Origin: Aphanothece cf. minutissima CCALA 015
GTDB lineage: Bacteria; Cyanobacteriota; Cyanobacteriia; PCC-6307; Cyanobiaceae
Reading direction: 5' to 3'
Assembly: GCA_003003925.1 (NCBI GenBank)
Contig: PVWP01000005.1
Location: forward strand, 186,001-250,000
Length of the DNA: 64,000 bases
In this document: positions 16,954-25,875 of the stretch, in pieces
How positions within the stretch are numbered: position 1 is the stretch's first letter
How the letters are laid out: the number at the start of each line of letters is the position of its first letter
The notes under the pieces: model-generated
Databases searched by the model: none
The model's input: only the letters and a program-made list of their open reading frames with translations
What the model was told of the DNA's origin: nothing
Position numbers and translations under genes: made by a program

Positions 16954-17934
16954 ATGGCCCCCTCCCCCGACCCGACGCCGGCTGCGGCCGATCCCTGGCA
17001 CTGGACGCCACCGCAGGGGAGCCGCTGGTCGCGGCCGGTGGGGCTGCTGCGGCTCGACGGCCCGGACACCCTGCGGGTGCTGCACGGCCAGACCAGCCAG
17101 GCCCTGGAGGGGGCTCGCCCGGGCCAGTGGCTCGGCACCTGCTGCATCAGCCCCACGGCCCGGCTGCGGGCGGTGGCGGAGGTGCTGGTGGACGCCGCCG
17201 GGGCCTGGCTGGTGATCGTCGACGGGGATCCGGCGGCTGTGCGCACCGCCCTCGACCGGGTGCTGTTCCCCGCCGACAAGGTGCGGCTGGGTCCTGTGAC
17301 GGCGGCCGTCCTGCACCAGCCGCTGGGGGCACCGGAACCGGAGGCCCTGCCGGCCGGCACCTGGGCCCCGCTGGAGGGATCGCCGGGCTGGCGGCTGGGG
17401 GAGGCCCTGCTGCTGCCCGCCGAGGCCCCCTTGCCCCCCGCCCTGGCCGCACGGCGCCCCCTGGAGCCGCTGGAGGCGGAACGCTGGCGGCTCCGGCAGG
17501 GCCTGCCGGCGGCGCCGGGGGAGATCAACGAGGAGGTGAACCCCTTCGAGTTGGGCCTGGCGGGGCGGGTGAGCCTGAACAAGGGCTGCTACGTGGGCCA
17601 GGAGACCCTGGCCAAGCTGGCCACCTACGACGGGGTGAAGCAGCAGCTGCGCCGCTGGTGGGCCACGGCTGTCCCGGAAGGGGCTGTTCCCGCCGATGCC
17701 GTGGCTGCGGGCACGCCCCTGCTGGACGGGGCCGGGGGCCGCGCCGGCCTGATCACCTCCAGCCTGGAACTCCCCGGTGACGGGGGCTGGATCGGCCTGG
17801 CCCTGGTGCGCAAGGCCTGGCTGGAGGAGAGCCAGCTGCTGGCCGGGGCGGCCCCTGGGGTGCCCCTGTGCCTTTCGCTGCCGGAGGCGTTTCAGCCGCC
17901 GCCGGTGGGGCCGGGGGGCAAGGCCGCGTCCTGA
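16954..17934 (+). CDS. ygfZ: YgfZ/GcvT-like folate-binding protein
   Basis: A 326-residue protein of the YgfZ family, which uses tetrahydrofolate to support repair or assembly of some iron-sulfur enzymes. The diagnostic motif KGCYVGQET with its redox cysteine is at about residue 210, preceded by EINEEVNPFELGLAGRVS. The GcvT-like fold starts with RLDGPDTLRVLHGQTSQAL. It lies downstream of pyrE, an arrangement I remember from other picocyanobacteria. The last 43 bp overlap the convergent RecB-like nuclease gene. Confidence 0.9.
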   Translation: MAPSPDPTPAAADPWHWTPPQGSRWSRPVGLLRLDGPDTLRVLHGQTSQALEGARPGQWLGTCCISPTARLRAVAEVLVDAAGAWLVIVDGDPAAVRTALDRVLFPADKVRLGPVTAAVLHQPLGAPEPEALPAGTWAPLEGSPGWRLGEALLLPAEAPLPPALAARRPLEPLEAERWRLRQGLPAAPGEINEEVNPFELGLAGRVSLNKGCYVGQETLAKLATYDGVKQQLRRWWATAVPEGAVPADAVAAGTPLLDGAGGRAGLITSSLELPGDGGWIGLALVRKAWLEESQLLAGAAPGVPLCLSLPEAFQPPPVGPGGKAAS

Positions 17935-19436
17935 TCCAGCAGCCAGCGGACCACCGCCCAGGTGGCCAGGCTGTCGTCCTGGTTGTAACGGAAGATCCGC
18001 TGGAGCTTGCGGCCCAGGGCCCGCCGGCTGGGGCGCCGCGGACCGCCGGAGCCTTCCCGCCACTGGCGCCACCAGAGCAGGCAGCGGGCGCCGTCGACCC
18101 CCTTCTGGCTCCAGCTGAAACCCCTCCAGCCGGCGACGGCCTTGAGCCCGTAGCTGTTGACCGGCAGCAGCCAGTGGCGCCGCAGCCGCTGGTGCACGTC
18201 CACCAGCCGGGCCCGCAACCGCTCCCGCTCCCGCTCACTGGCCCCCTGGCGCTCGGCCAGCCGCAGCAGGGCGACCGATTCGGTCTCGCCGTAGTGCAGC
18301 ACCGGCCAGTCGGGGTAGCGGGCCAGCAGCCTGCTCAGCCGCCGCCAGAGCAGGGCCTCGCCGTGCTCCTGCAGGGCCAGCAGGGGCTGGTAGCTCCCCA
18401 GGCTCTCGCCCGGCCCCGGCACCCCGGGCCAATGGCCGTCCGCGCCGCGCTTCAGCCGCACCAGGCCATGGAGGAAGTCGTCGCGGGCATCGGGGTCGGA
18501 TTCGATGTCGTAGAGCAGCACCCCGGGGGCCGTCGCGAGCTCCGGCAGGGCGGGGCCGGCCCCCTCGCCGCTGCGCCGGGGCGTCCCCTCCCGCTGCACC
18601 CTGGCCTGGGCCACCAGCTTGGGGGCCACCTCCCGGTGCTGCTCGCTGTGGACGGCCAGGTCCTCGGCCAGCCGCTCCGGATCGGCCGCCGCCAGCTGGT
18701 CGAGGCTGGCGATGCCCAGCTCCAGCAGCAGTTCGCGCCGTTTGCCGCCGATGCCGCTCACCTCACTGAGGTGCCCCTCCGCGGTGGCGACCCGATCGCA
18801 GGCCCCGCGCCAGCTGCAGAGGGTGCATTTCTTGCGGTCGCTGACCAGGGGCGGCGGCTCGCTGCGGGCCAGGTCGAGGGCCAGGCGCTCCAGGCTCTCG
18901 TCGAGCTGGCGCTGCAGGGAAGGGCCGAGGGCGAGCCGTTCCCGCTCCAGCCCGCGGTCGGCGCCGGCCACCACCAGCCCATGGGGCACGGGGGCCCGCT
19001 GGTGCTCCTCCAGTAGCCGCCCCCACAGAGCCAGCTGCAGGCGGTGCTCCCGGGTGAGGCGCCGGCCCTGCCGGGCCAGCACCGGCCGGTAGCCGTGGGC
19101 CCCCCAGCGGCTGGGCTCCTCGACCCGTTCCAGCAGGCTCGGGTGGGCCTCCAGGCGCAGGCCCCGGGGGCCGGTTCCCGCGAGCCTGAGCCCCACCACA
19201 CCGGGCGCCCCGTCGCGGCAGGCGGCCTCTCCATGGCCGGGGCGCTGGGGCAGCAGGCTCTGGAAGCTGCGCAGCTGGTCATCGAGGGCCAGGGCGCGGT
19301 GGGCACTCCACAGCCGCTCCCTGGGTGCACCGTGGAGATCGAGCCAGGCCCGCCGCCGGCAGCGCACCCAGCTGCGCAGCAGGCGGTCGGTGAGGACGGG
19401 GGATCCGGGGGAGGCGGCGTCCGGGGTCTGGGGCAT
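17892..19436 (-). CDS. TM0106 family RecB-like nuclease
   Basis: A 514-residue predicted nuclease of the TM0106/RecB-like group. The N-terminus has a cysteine-arginine segment (RCRRRAWLDLHG). A cysteine cluster follows in KKCTLCSWRGACDRVA, so a 4Fe-4S cluster of the AddB/RecB-nuclease type is plausible. Next comes a helix-hairpin-helix-like part (SEVSGIGGKRRELLLELG). The C-terminal half resembles an RNase-H-like exonuclease (YDIESDPDARDDF, and YNQDDSLATWAVVRWLL near the end). Its role, perhaps DNA repair, is inferred from family only. It overlaps ygfZ convergently by 43 bp and diverges from the phosphohexomutase gene. Confidence 0.85.
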   Translation of the reverse strand: MPQTPDAASPGSPVLTDRLLRSWVRCRRRAWLDLHGAPRERLWSAHRALALDDQLRSFQSLLPQRPGHGEAACRDGAPGVVGLRLAGTGPRGLRLEAHPSLLERVEEPSRWGAHGYRPVLARQGRRLTREHRLQLALWGRLLEEHQRAPVPHGLVVAGADRGLERERLALGPSLQRQLDESLERLALDLARSEPPPLVSDRKKCTLCSWRGACDRVATAEGHLSEVSGIGGKRRELLLELGIASLDQLAAADPERLAEDLAVHSEQHREVAPKLVAQARVQREGTPRRSGEGAGPALPELATAPGVLLYDIESDPDARDDFLHGLVRLKRGADGHWPGVPGPGESLGSYQPLLALQEHGEALLWRRLSRLLARYPDWPVLHYGETESVALLRLAERQGASERERERLRARLVDVHQRLRRHWLLPVNSYGLKAVAGWRGFSWSQKGVDGARCLLWWRQWREGSGGPRRPSRRALGRKLQRIFRYNQDDSLATWAVVRWLLDQDAALPPGPTGGG

Positions 19437-19550
19437 GGGATGCAGGCTAGGGGGACCGGTGGCCTGCCATCAGGCCGGCACCCGCCGCGGCCATCCGGAG
19501 CGGCCGGCCTGCTACGACCGGCCTGCCCCTCCATCGCCTCCGCGCCGCCC

Positions 19551-21020
19551 ATGGCCTCCGCCCCCCTGCCCCTCGAGGCCGGACCGATCCACTTCGGCAC
19601 CGATGGCTGGCGGGGCATCCTCGGGGTGGACATCACCATGGAGCGGCTGCTGCCGGTGGCGGCGGCCGCCGCCCGGGAACTGGCCGCCAGCGCCCCGGAG
19701 GGCCTCACCAGCCGGGAGGTGGTGATCGGCTACGACCGGCGCTTCCTGGCCCCGGAGCTGGCCGAGGCCATCGGCGCCGCCGTCCGGGGGGCCGATCTGG
19801 TGCCCCTGCTGGCCGCCACCCCCGTGCCCACCCCGGCCTGCAGCTGGGCGGTGGTGGAGCGGGGCGCCCTGGGGGCCCTGGTGATCACCGCCAGCCACAA
19901 CCCGCCGGAATGGCTGGGCCTCAAGATCAAGGGGCCCTTCGGCGGCTCGGTGGAGGGTGACTTCACCGCCCGGGTGGAGCGGCGCCTGGCGGCCGGGGGC
20001 CTGACGGTGCCGATCCCCGGCGACACCGAACGGTTCGATGCCATGGGCACCTACCTGGCGGGCCTCGGCGCCAAGGTCGACGCCCCGGCCCTGGTGGCGG
20101 GCCTGGCCGCCGCCGGCCTGCAGGTGATCGTCGACCCGATGCACGGCTCGGCCGCCGGGGGGCTGCCGGCCCTGCTGGGGGAGGCGGGGGCCGCCGCCGG
20201 CGTGATCCGGGAGATCCGGGGGGAGCGGGATCCCCTCTTCGGCGGCCACCCGCCCGAGCCGCTGGCGCCCTACCTGGAGCAGCTGATCACCGAGGTGCGC
20301 CAGGCCACGGCGTCCGGCCGTCCGGCGGTGGGCATCGTCTTCGACGGCGACGGTGACCGCATCGCCGCGGTGGACGAGCAGGGCCGCTTCTGCAGCACCC
20401 AGCTGCTGATGCCCCTGCTGATCGACCACCTAGCGCGGGCCCGCGGCCTCGGGGGCCGCGTCGTCAAGACCGTCAGCGGCTCCGATCTGATGGCCCTGGT
20501 GGCGGCCGACCTGGGCCGGGAGGTGATCGAGATGCCCGTCGGCTTCAAGTACATCGCCGCCGAGATGCTCAGCAGCGAGGTGCTGGTGGGGGGCGAGGAA
20601 TCGGGCGGGGTGGGCTTCGGCCTCCACCTGCCGGAGCGGGATGCCCTGTTCGCCGCCCTGCTGCTGATCGAGGCGCTGGTGGAGGGGGGCCTGCCCCTCG
20701 GGGCCCGGCTGGCGGCCCTGCAGGAGCGCTGCGGTGGCGCCAGCGTCTACGACCGCCTCGACCTGCGTCTGCCGGACATGGCCACCCGCCGGCGGCTGGA
20801 GGCGCTGCTGGCCCAGGATCCGCCCCAGGAGGTGGCCGGAGTGGCGGTGCTGGAGGTGAACCGCACCGATGGCGTCAAGCTGCGGATGGGCCCCAGCCAC
20901 TGGCTGATGCTGCGCTTCTCCGGCACCGAGCCCCTGCTGCGCCTCTACTGCGAAGCCCCCGACGCCGACCGGGTGCAGGCGGTGCTGGCCTGGGCGCGCC
21001 AGCTGGCGGAGCGCATCTGA
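19551..21020 (+). CDS. phosphoglucomutase/phosphomannomutase family protein
   Basis: A 489-residue alpha-D-phosphohexomutase that interconverts hexose 1- and 6-phosphates and so supplies precursors for glycogen and nucleotide sugars. All four family signatures are present: the substrate start FGTDGWRG near residue 16, the phosphoserine loop TASHNPPEW, the metal loop DGDGDRIA, the sugar loop GGEESGGVG, and the phosphate-binding RFSGTEPLLRLY. ATG 19551 (MASAPLPLEAGPIHFGTDG) fits the family length. Its TGA overlaps the rdgB ATG by one base, indicating translational coupling. Whether glucose or mannose is preferred cannot be told. Confidence 0.92.
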   Translation: MASAPLPLEAGPIHFGTDGWRGILGVDITMERLLPVAAAAARELAASAPEGLTSREVVIGYDRRFLAPELAEAIGAAVRGADLVPLLAATPVPTPACSWAVVERGALGALVITASHNPPEWLGLKIKGPFGGSVEGDFTARVERRLAAGGLTVPIPGDTERFDAMGTYLAGLGAKVDAPALVAGLAAAGLQVIVDPMHGSAAGGLPALLGEAGAAAGVIREIRGERDPLFGGHPPEPLAPYLEQLITEVRQATASGRPAVGIVFDGDGDRIAAVDEQGRFCSTQLLMPLLIDHLARARGLGGRVVKTVSGSDLMALVAADLGREVIEMPVGFKYIAAEMLSSEVLVGGEESGGVGFGLHLPERDALFAALLLIEALVEGGLPLGARLAALQERCGGASVYDRLDLRLPDMATRRRLEALLAQDPPQEVAGVAVLEVNRTDGVKLRMGPSHWLMLRFSGTEPLLRLYCEAPDADRVQAVLAWARQLAERI

Positions 21021-21682
21021 TGGCCGCCCCAGCGGAGCCCGGGGTGGCACCCACCGTGCTGGTGATCGCCAGCGGCAACGCCGGCAAGATCCGGGAGTTC
21101 TCCCACCTGCTGGCCTCCCTGCCCCTGGAGGTGCGGCCCCAGCCCGAGGGTCTGGAGGTGGAGGAAACGGGCAGCACGTTCGCCGCCAATGCCCGGCTGA
21201 AGGCCGAGGCGGTGGCCCGGGCCACGGGCCACTGGGCCCTGGCCGACGACTCCGGCCTGGCGGTGGCGGCCCTGGGCGGCGCCCCCGGGGTCCATTCGGC
21301 GCGCTACGCGGACAGCGACCCCGCCCGGATCGCCCGCCTGCTGCGGGAGCTGGGCGAGGTCGACCGGATACGGCGCGCCCAGGGCCTGGAACCGGACCGC
21401 CGGGCCGCCTTCGTGGCCGCCCTGGCGGTGGCCGATCCCAGCGGAGCAATCCGCCTGGAGGTGGAGGGCCGCTGCGACGGGGAGATCCTGGAGGCGCCGC
21501 GGGGCAGCGGCGGCTTCGGCTACGACCCGGTGTTCCTCGTGCCGGAGACGGGCCTGAGCTACGCAGAGATGGACAAGGGCCTCAAGGGCCAACTGGGCCA
21601 CCGGGGGCAGGCCTTCGCCCGGCTGGAACCCGGCCTGCGGGAGCTGCTGGGCGGTCCCGGAGCGACGCCGGCGGCTCCCTAG
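21020..21682 (+). CDS. rdgB: XTP/dITP diphosphatase (non-canonical purine NTP pyrophosphatase)
   Basis: A house-cleaning enzyme that hydrolyses XTP, ITP and dITP to the monophosphates, keeping deaminated purines out of nucleic acids. The protein has 220 residues. Conserved blocks are IASGNAGKIREF at the N-terminus, ALADDSGLAV, GAPGVHSARYA and GGFGYDPVFLVPE. The ATG overlaps the preceding mutase stop as TGATG. The last four bases overlap the end of the convergent glycosyltransferase. Identification is secure. Confidence 0.95.
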   Translation: MAAPAEPGVAPTVLVIASGNAGKIREFSHLLASLPLEVRPQPEGLEVEETGSTFAANARLKAEAVARATGHWALADDSGLAVAALGGAPGVHSARYADSDPARIARLLRELGEVDRIRRAQGLEPDRRAAFVAALAVADPSGAIRLEVEGRCDGEILEAPRGSGGFGYDPVFLVPETGLSYAEMDKGLKGQLGHRGQAFARLEPGLRELLGGPGATPAAP

Positions 21683-22821
21683 CGGGCTGCGGCCGTGCGG
21701 CGGCGGGCCTCCAGCACCGCCTCCAGGGCCCCGGCCGCCGCCTCGGCCCGCTTCTGCCAGGTGCATCCGGTGGCGAAGCGGTGGCGCTCCGCGGCGCGGC
21801 CGTCCTGGAAGCCGGCGGCGGCCAGGCGCTCGAGGGTGGCCGTGAGGGCCTGCGCGTCGGCGCAGTGGTAGGCCAGGCGGGGGGTTTCGGCGATCTGGGC
21901 GCAGGTGCCGGTGTAGAGGATCGGCTGGCCGGTGGGCAGCTGGGAGAAGAAGCGGACGGGACTGCTGCAGGGGTTGATGTCACCGTCGGTGAGGGGCAGC
22001 ACGGCCGCATCGAGGGTGGCGAAGCAGGCCTGGAGTTCGGTGTAGGGCATGGCGCCGAGGAAGCGGCAGCGCGGGCTGCTCTGGAGGTGGGCGAGGCCGG
22101 GCACCTGGCGGCGCACCGGCCCCACGAACAGCCAGCGGAGCTGGGGCAGCGCATCGTGGGCGGCGACGATCGGCAGCAGGTCGATGCGGCTGCCGATCAC
22201 GCCGATGATGCCGATCAGGGGCCGGAAGTCGGCCGGCACCAGATCCGCCGCCAGGGCAGGGCGCTGGGGAGGCCGGGGGGGAAGGGCGGGGGGGGGCTCG
22301 GCCGGCAGCCAGGAGGAGGGAATGCCGTTGGGAATGATGTGAACGCGGGAGTCCTCGATGCCGTACCGGGCTTGGAGCACCTCGGCGAGGAGCCGGGACA
22401 CCGGGAAGATCAGATCGGCATGGCGGACCAGATCGTGTTCCTGATCGAGCCGCACATGGGGATAAGCCGCGTAGTCATCGCTGACGAGGTAGGCGATGAC
22501 GGAAGCGAGGGCGCGGTGATGAATCGCGTAGGGCCAGGCGTGGGGATCGGTGAGGATCAGGGCGTCGGCCCGGCCGTAGATCGCCAGCAGGCGCCGCTCC
22601 ACCAGGGGGGCAAGAATCCGGACCAGCCAGCGATGACGGGAGAAGGCTCCGCGGGGGAGCTCACAGGCGTGGCGACGGCGACCGAAGGAGGGCAGCCAGC
22701 CCCTCCAGCTGATGCGGGGGGCCAGTGTCTGCACCGTGCAGATTGTCTCCAGCGCCTCGAAGAGAGCCCGGTGATAAGGCTCTTCAGAACCGACGACGAA
22801 AAGGCGTCGACGTTGGTCCAT
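21679..22821 (-). CDS. GT-B type glycosyltransferase
   Basis: A 380-residue glycosyltransferase without N-terminal signal. I chose ATG 22821 (MDQRRRLFVVGSEEPYHRAL) because the frame upstream lies in the promoter region. The N-terminal Rossmann half has VIAYLVSDDYAAYPHVRLDQEHDLVRHADLIFPVS. The C-terminal donor-binding half contains PLIGIIGVIGSRIDLLP, then LRWLFVGPV and the glycan-type acidic loop DAAVLPLTDGDINPCSSPVRF. This resembles GT4-like enzymes of exopolysaccharide synthesis. Neither donor nor acceptor can be told. It diverges from the next glycosyltransferase; a TAGAAT at 22889-22894 (read on minus) is a candidate -10 box. Confidence 0.8.
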   Translation of the reverse strand: MDQRRRLFVVGSEEPYHRALFEALETICTVQTLAPRISWRGWLPSFGRRRHACELPRGAFSRHRWLVRILAPLVERRLLAIYGRADALILTDPHAWPYAIHHRALASVIAYLVSDDYAAYPHVRLDQEHDLVRHADLIFPVSRLLAEVLQARYGIEDSRVHIIPNGIPSSWLPAEPPPALPPRPPQRPALAADLVPADFRPLIGIIGVIGSRIDLLPIVAAHDALPQLRWLFVGPVRRQVPGLAHLQSSPRCRFLGAMPYTELQACFATLDAAVLPLTDGDINPCSSPVRFFSQLPTGQPILYTGTCAQIAETPRLAYHCADAQALTATLERLAAAGFQDGRAAERHRFATGCTWQKRAEAAAGALEAVLEARRRTAAAR

Positions 22822-22963
22822 TGTGTTGTCAGAATCCGTCGTCCTGGCTGATTCAGTCACGGCAGGACGAGTCGGCCATTGATTCCTGATTCTAAAGCTG
22901 TCGATCCAGCCGCTGGCCGAGGCCAGCCTGGACCGGAGGCCGGGGCCTGTATCGTTGGCTGGG

Positions 22964-24097
22964 ATGAAGCCGTCCTGCTGTTCAGCCATGTCCGTTTTCG
23001 ACAGGGGCGGGCAAGGGACGGGAGAGACGGTGGTCTTCCTGCCTGACAAGCGACGCTTCAATCCCTACCAGAAGCGGCTTGCCGAAGCGCTCATCCAGCA
23101 GGGCTTCCCTGTCATCGTCAAGGATCACCCGCCACTCTTCGGAGCCTTTTTTCGGCAGCAGCGGTTGTATTCCCGGCATGTGATCGTTCACCTGCATTGG
23201 CTGAACGGGCTGACGGATCAAGCCGTCTACGCCCATTCCAGCATCCGATTTCTGGTCTGGTACGTTCTGATGTTTTGCGACCTGGGGTTGTTCAGGCTGC
23301 GGGGGGGGCGTCTGTTCTGGACCGTCCATAACCTGATCAGCCACGAATGCCCAGACCCCGCCAGGGAGCTGAAGGTGCGACGACTGATCGCCATCTTTGC
23401 CAACGGCATTCATTTTCACAGCCGATCATCGATTGCCCGAGCCGAAGAGGAATACGCCGTCCCGCTCCAGAGCAAGGCCATTGTGGCCGCCCATGCCGCC
23501 TACCCTGAGGACTATCCGCCCAACCCGTCCCGGGTGGAAAGCCTGGCCAGGGAAACAGACATCAGCAAGGTCAACTTCACCTTCCTGTTCTTCGGCAACA
23601 TCCGTCGTTACAAGGGACTCGAGTCCCTTGTGGAGGCCTTTCGCCACCAGCCTGGATCCCATTGCCGGCTCCTGATCGCCGGCGCCCCCATTCCGGGCGT
23701 GTCGACCGAATGGATCAACGAAGCCTCCGCGAAGGACCCCCGCCTTCGCCTGCGCATCGGCTACGTGTCGGACGGCGATGTGTCCGCCCTCTTTTCTCTC
23801 GCCGATGTGCTCGTGGCCCCGTACACCGCCACGCTCACCTCAGGGGTGGTGTCGCTCGCGCTCACCTTCGGCTGTCCCATGGTGCTCCCCGATGCCGCCA
23901 GGGTCTACGACCTGCCGGGTGATGCCGGAGCGGAGTACTACGCCCCCGGCCAGCTGCCGGAGGCCCTGGCCAGGATCGAGAGGCGCGATCTCGAGGGGAT
24001 GCGCGCCCACAACAGCCGCCTCGGCCGAACCCTGACCTGGGAAGCCATGGCCCAGGCGATCGCCGGGTCCTACCGCCAGGCCGGCCGGAACCGCTGA
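22964..24097 (+). CDS. GT4-like glycosyltransferase
   Basis: A 377-residue GT-B glycosyltransferase. Features include an N-terminal VFLPDKRRFNPYQKRLAEAL acceptor domain, HLHWLNGLTDQ, and the donor half starting FTFLFFGNIRRYKGLESLVEAF. Further on are LLIAGAPIPG and VLVAPYTATLTSGVVSLALTFG, the usual position of the nucleotide-sugar-binding E-x7-E-like region, though the first Glu is absent. The general form recalls mannosyltransferases such as GumK, which is only a resemblance. Candidate starts are TTG 22955, ATG 22964 and ATG 22988; I use 22964. The gene is less GC-rich than the backbone. It overlaps the next gene convergently by 28 bp. Confidence 0.78.
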   Translation: MKPSCCSAMSVFDRGGQGTGETVVFLPDKRRFNPYQKRLAEALIQQGFPVIVKDHPPLFGAFFRQQRLYSRHVIVHLHWLNGLTDQAVYAHSSIRFLVWYVLMFCDLGLFRLRGGRLFWTVHNLISHECPDPARELKVRRLIAIFANGIHFHSRSSIARAEEEYAVPLQSKAIVAAHAAYPEDYPPNPSRVESLARETDISKVNFTFLFFGNIRRYKGLESLVEAFRHQPGSHCRLLIAGAPIPGVSTEWINEASAKDPRLRLRIGYVSDGDVSALFSLADVLVAPYTATLTSGVVSLALTFGCPMVLPDAARVYDLPGDAGAEYYAPGQLPEALARIERRDLEGMRAHNSRLGRTLTWEAMAQAIAGSYRQAGRNR

Positions 24098-25305
24098 ACC
24101 GGAGCCGTGTCGAGGGCCTCCAGCAGGGCGCCCTGCGCCTGCCGCCGCAGCCCGGCGAGGTGCCCGGCGGCGGCGGCCCCGGCGTTGCGGGCGGCCCCAG
24201 GGTCATGCAGATAGGCGAGCACGGCCGCAGCGAAATCGTCAGCCGTTCCGGCCACCGAAACCCCCGGCGCCACGGCCATCCCCTCCACACCGGCCGGGGT
24301 GGTCACGATCGCCCGGCCGTGGGCCATCGCTTCGATCGTCTTGATCTTCAAGCCGGTGCCCGAACGCATGGGATTGATCATGAAGAGCGCTTGCTGATAG
24401 ATCTCCCGGGGTGACGGCACGATCCCGAGGCGCTGGACCTCCTCAGGGAAGGGCATGGCCCCACAGATGCCACCGGCAACCACCAGCCGGCCGGCGCCAC
24501 CCCTGGCCTTGACCTGCGGCCACACCTCCTCGAGAAACCACCGGAGACCCACCCGGTTGAGGGGATTGGCCGAGGCCAGATAGCCCACGACGGGAGCCTG
24601 GTCGGCGACAAAGGGCAAGGGGTCGGATGGAAGGATGTGGCCCACCGTCCTGACGACACGCCGGCCGTGGGTGAGGCGCTGGAAATAGCTGGATTCCCGC
24701 TCCTGGATGCCGAGGATCACATCGGAACGCCGCAATCCCCGGCGCTCATCACCCTGGTTCAGCGAGATCCAGAAGTCCTCCGGATCCAGCTGCGCCTCGT
24801 GGAGGAGGGCGTTCCGATCCGTGAAGACATCATGACAATCCAGGATCTTCAGACAGCGGTCGTCGAACGCCTCAAAGAAGGCGGAATGGATCACGTAGGA
24901 CACCAGCACGCGCCTGTAGTGGCCCGCGCGCTGGAGACGGCGCGCCTCAGCCAGCCAGCTCGGATGAAACCAGTCGTCCAGGGGGTGGTTGCCGATGGGG
25001 AGGCTCCGCTCCCGGCCCGGACGGCCGCGACGACGGAGCCCCTGCCACGCCCCGCCGAGTCGCCGCCCGATCCGGTCGGCCAGCGGGCGGCGCCCGCCCT
25101 CGGGCCAGACGAAGTCGTGGATCCAGTGGTCCACAGCCTTGCGGGTCTCCCGTTTCTCCTCAGCGGAGAGATCGACGCCGGCGAAATGGAGCTCGAAGCC
25201 CATGGTCCGCAGGTCATCCAGCAACGCGGCCAGGCGGCTGCGGTTGCCGGCATAGGGGGGGCCGACGCCGATCCTCGAGATGACCAGGAGACGTCGATCC
25301 GTCAT
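24070..25305 (-). CDS. GT4-like glycosyltransferase
   Basis: A 411-residue GT-B glycosyltransferase. The N-terminal domain begins RLLVISRIGVGPPYAGNRSR, with a glycine-rich loop near the start. In the donor domain, VVGYLASANPLNRVGLRWFL is followed by RLVVAGGICGAM. The phosphate/nucleotide-binding block is INPMRSGTGLKIKTIEAMAHGR with E-AMAHGRAIV and then TPAGVEGMAV, typical of GT4 enzymes that build surface polysaccharides. ATG 25305 overlaps the TGA of the upstream YciI gene by one base, so they form a coupled pair. Sugar specificity is unknown. Confidence 0.83.
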   Translation of the reverse strand: MTDRRLLVISRIGVGPPYAGNRSRLAALLDDLRTMGFELHFAGVDLSAEEKRETRKAVDHWIHDFVWPEGGRRPLADRIGRRLGGAWQGLRRRGRPGRERSLPIGNHPLDDWFHPSWLAEARRLQRAGHYRRVLVSYVIHSAFFEAFDDRCLKILDCHDVFTDRNALLHEAQLDPEDFWISLNQGDERRGLRRSDVILGIQERESSYFQRLTHGRRVVRTVGHILPSDPLPFVADQAPVVGYLASANPLNRVGLRWFLEEVWPQVKARGGAGRLVVAGGICGAMPFPEEVQRLGIVPSPREIYQQALFMINPMRSGTGLKIKTIEAMAHGRAIVTTPAGVEGMAVAPGVSVAGTADDFAAAVLAYLHDPGAARNAGAAAAGHLAGLRRQAQGALLEALDTAPVQRFRPAWR

Positions 25306-25601
25306 CAGGACACCGCCAGGTCCCCCACCGCCGGCCGCCACCCCTGCAGCTGCCAGTGCACACAGTCCGCCAGCACCATCGGATCCTGCAGCACCAGGGC
25401 CAGGGCCGCGTCATGGTCGACAGCCTCGAGCAGCAGCAGGCCGCCGCCGCCCGGCCGGCCCTGGTCGTCCACCAGGTAGCCGCTGCTGATCCTGAGGCCC
25501 TCCAGGCGAAGGCGCTCCACCCAGCGGCGATGCTCCTGCAGGTGGGGAATCACCGCGTCAGCGGGGAGCCGGAAGGTCTCGGTCTTGATGAACCAGGCCA
25601 T
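25305..25601 (-). CDS. YciI-like protein
   Basis: A 98-residue protein of the YciI/dimeric alpha-beta-barrel type. ATG 25601 gives MAWFIKTETFRLPADAVIPH, the first strand and helix. HREHRRW-like EHRRWVERLRLEG is at the usual conserved position, and an acidic-hydrophobic stretch (LLLLEAVDHDAALALVLQDP) follows. Family members are small, often of unknown catalytic role. Its stop overlaps the glycosyltransferase start (TGATG on the minus strand), which suggests one transcript. Why a YciI protein is coupled to a glycosyltransferase is not evident. Confidence 0.78.
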   Translation of the reverse strand: MAWFIKTETFRLPADAVIPHLQEHRRWVERLRLEGLRISSGYLVDDQGRPGGGGLLLLEAVDHDAALALVLQDPMVLADCVHWQLQGWRPAVGDLAVS

Positions 25602-25681
25602 GGCAGGAACGGAACACCACATCGGGCTCCGGGCCACGCTCCGGAAGGGAGTAGGACGGAGAGTCCGTAGTTGATGGTCCC

Positions 25682-25846
25682 ATGTCGAAATCCCAGCTCA
25701 ACGCGTTCCTCGCCAAGGTGGCGGCCGATCCGGCCCTCAAGGCCCGTGTGGAAGCCGCCGCCGACACCGATGCCGTGGTGGCCATCGCGCTCTCCGAGGG
25801 GCATACCTTCTCCCCCGCCACCTTCAGCCGCTTCTCGCGCGGCTGA
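25682..25846 (+). CDS. Nif11-domain mini-protein
   Basis: A 54-residue protein resembling the Nif11 domain, the fold used as leader in prochlorosin-type lanthipeptide precursors of picocyanobacteria. It begins MSKSQLNAFLAKVAADPALK, continues with an Ala-rich helix (VEAAADTDAVVAIALSEGH) and ends TFSPATFSRFSRG. There is no Gly-Gly cleavage site, no cysteine and no core region, so it is not an obvious precursor. No LanM or protease gene lies in the window. A glycosyltransferase gene follows after 29 bp on the same strand and may be co-transcribed. Function unknown. Confidence 0.78.
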   Translation: MSKSQLNAFLAKVAADPALKARVEAAADTDAVVAIALSEGHTFSPATFSRFSRG

Positions 25847-25875
25847 GGCCGGACCGGGCCTGTCAGGGCGGGACG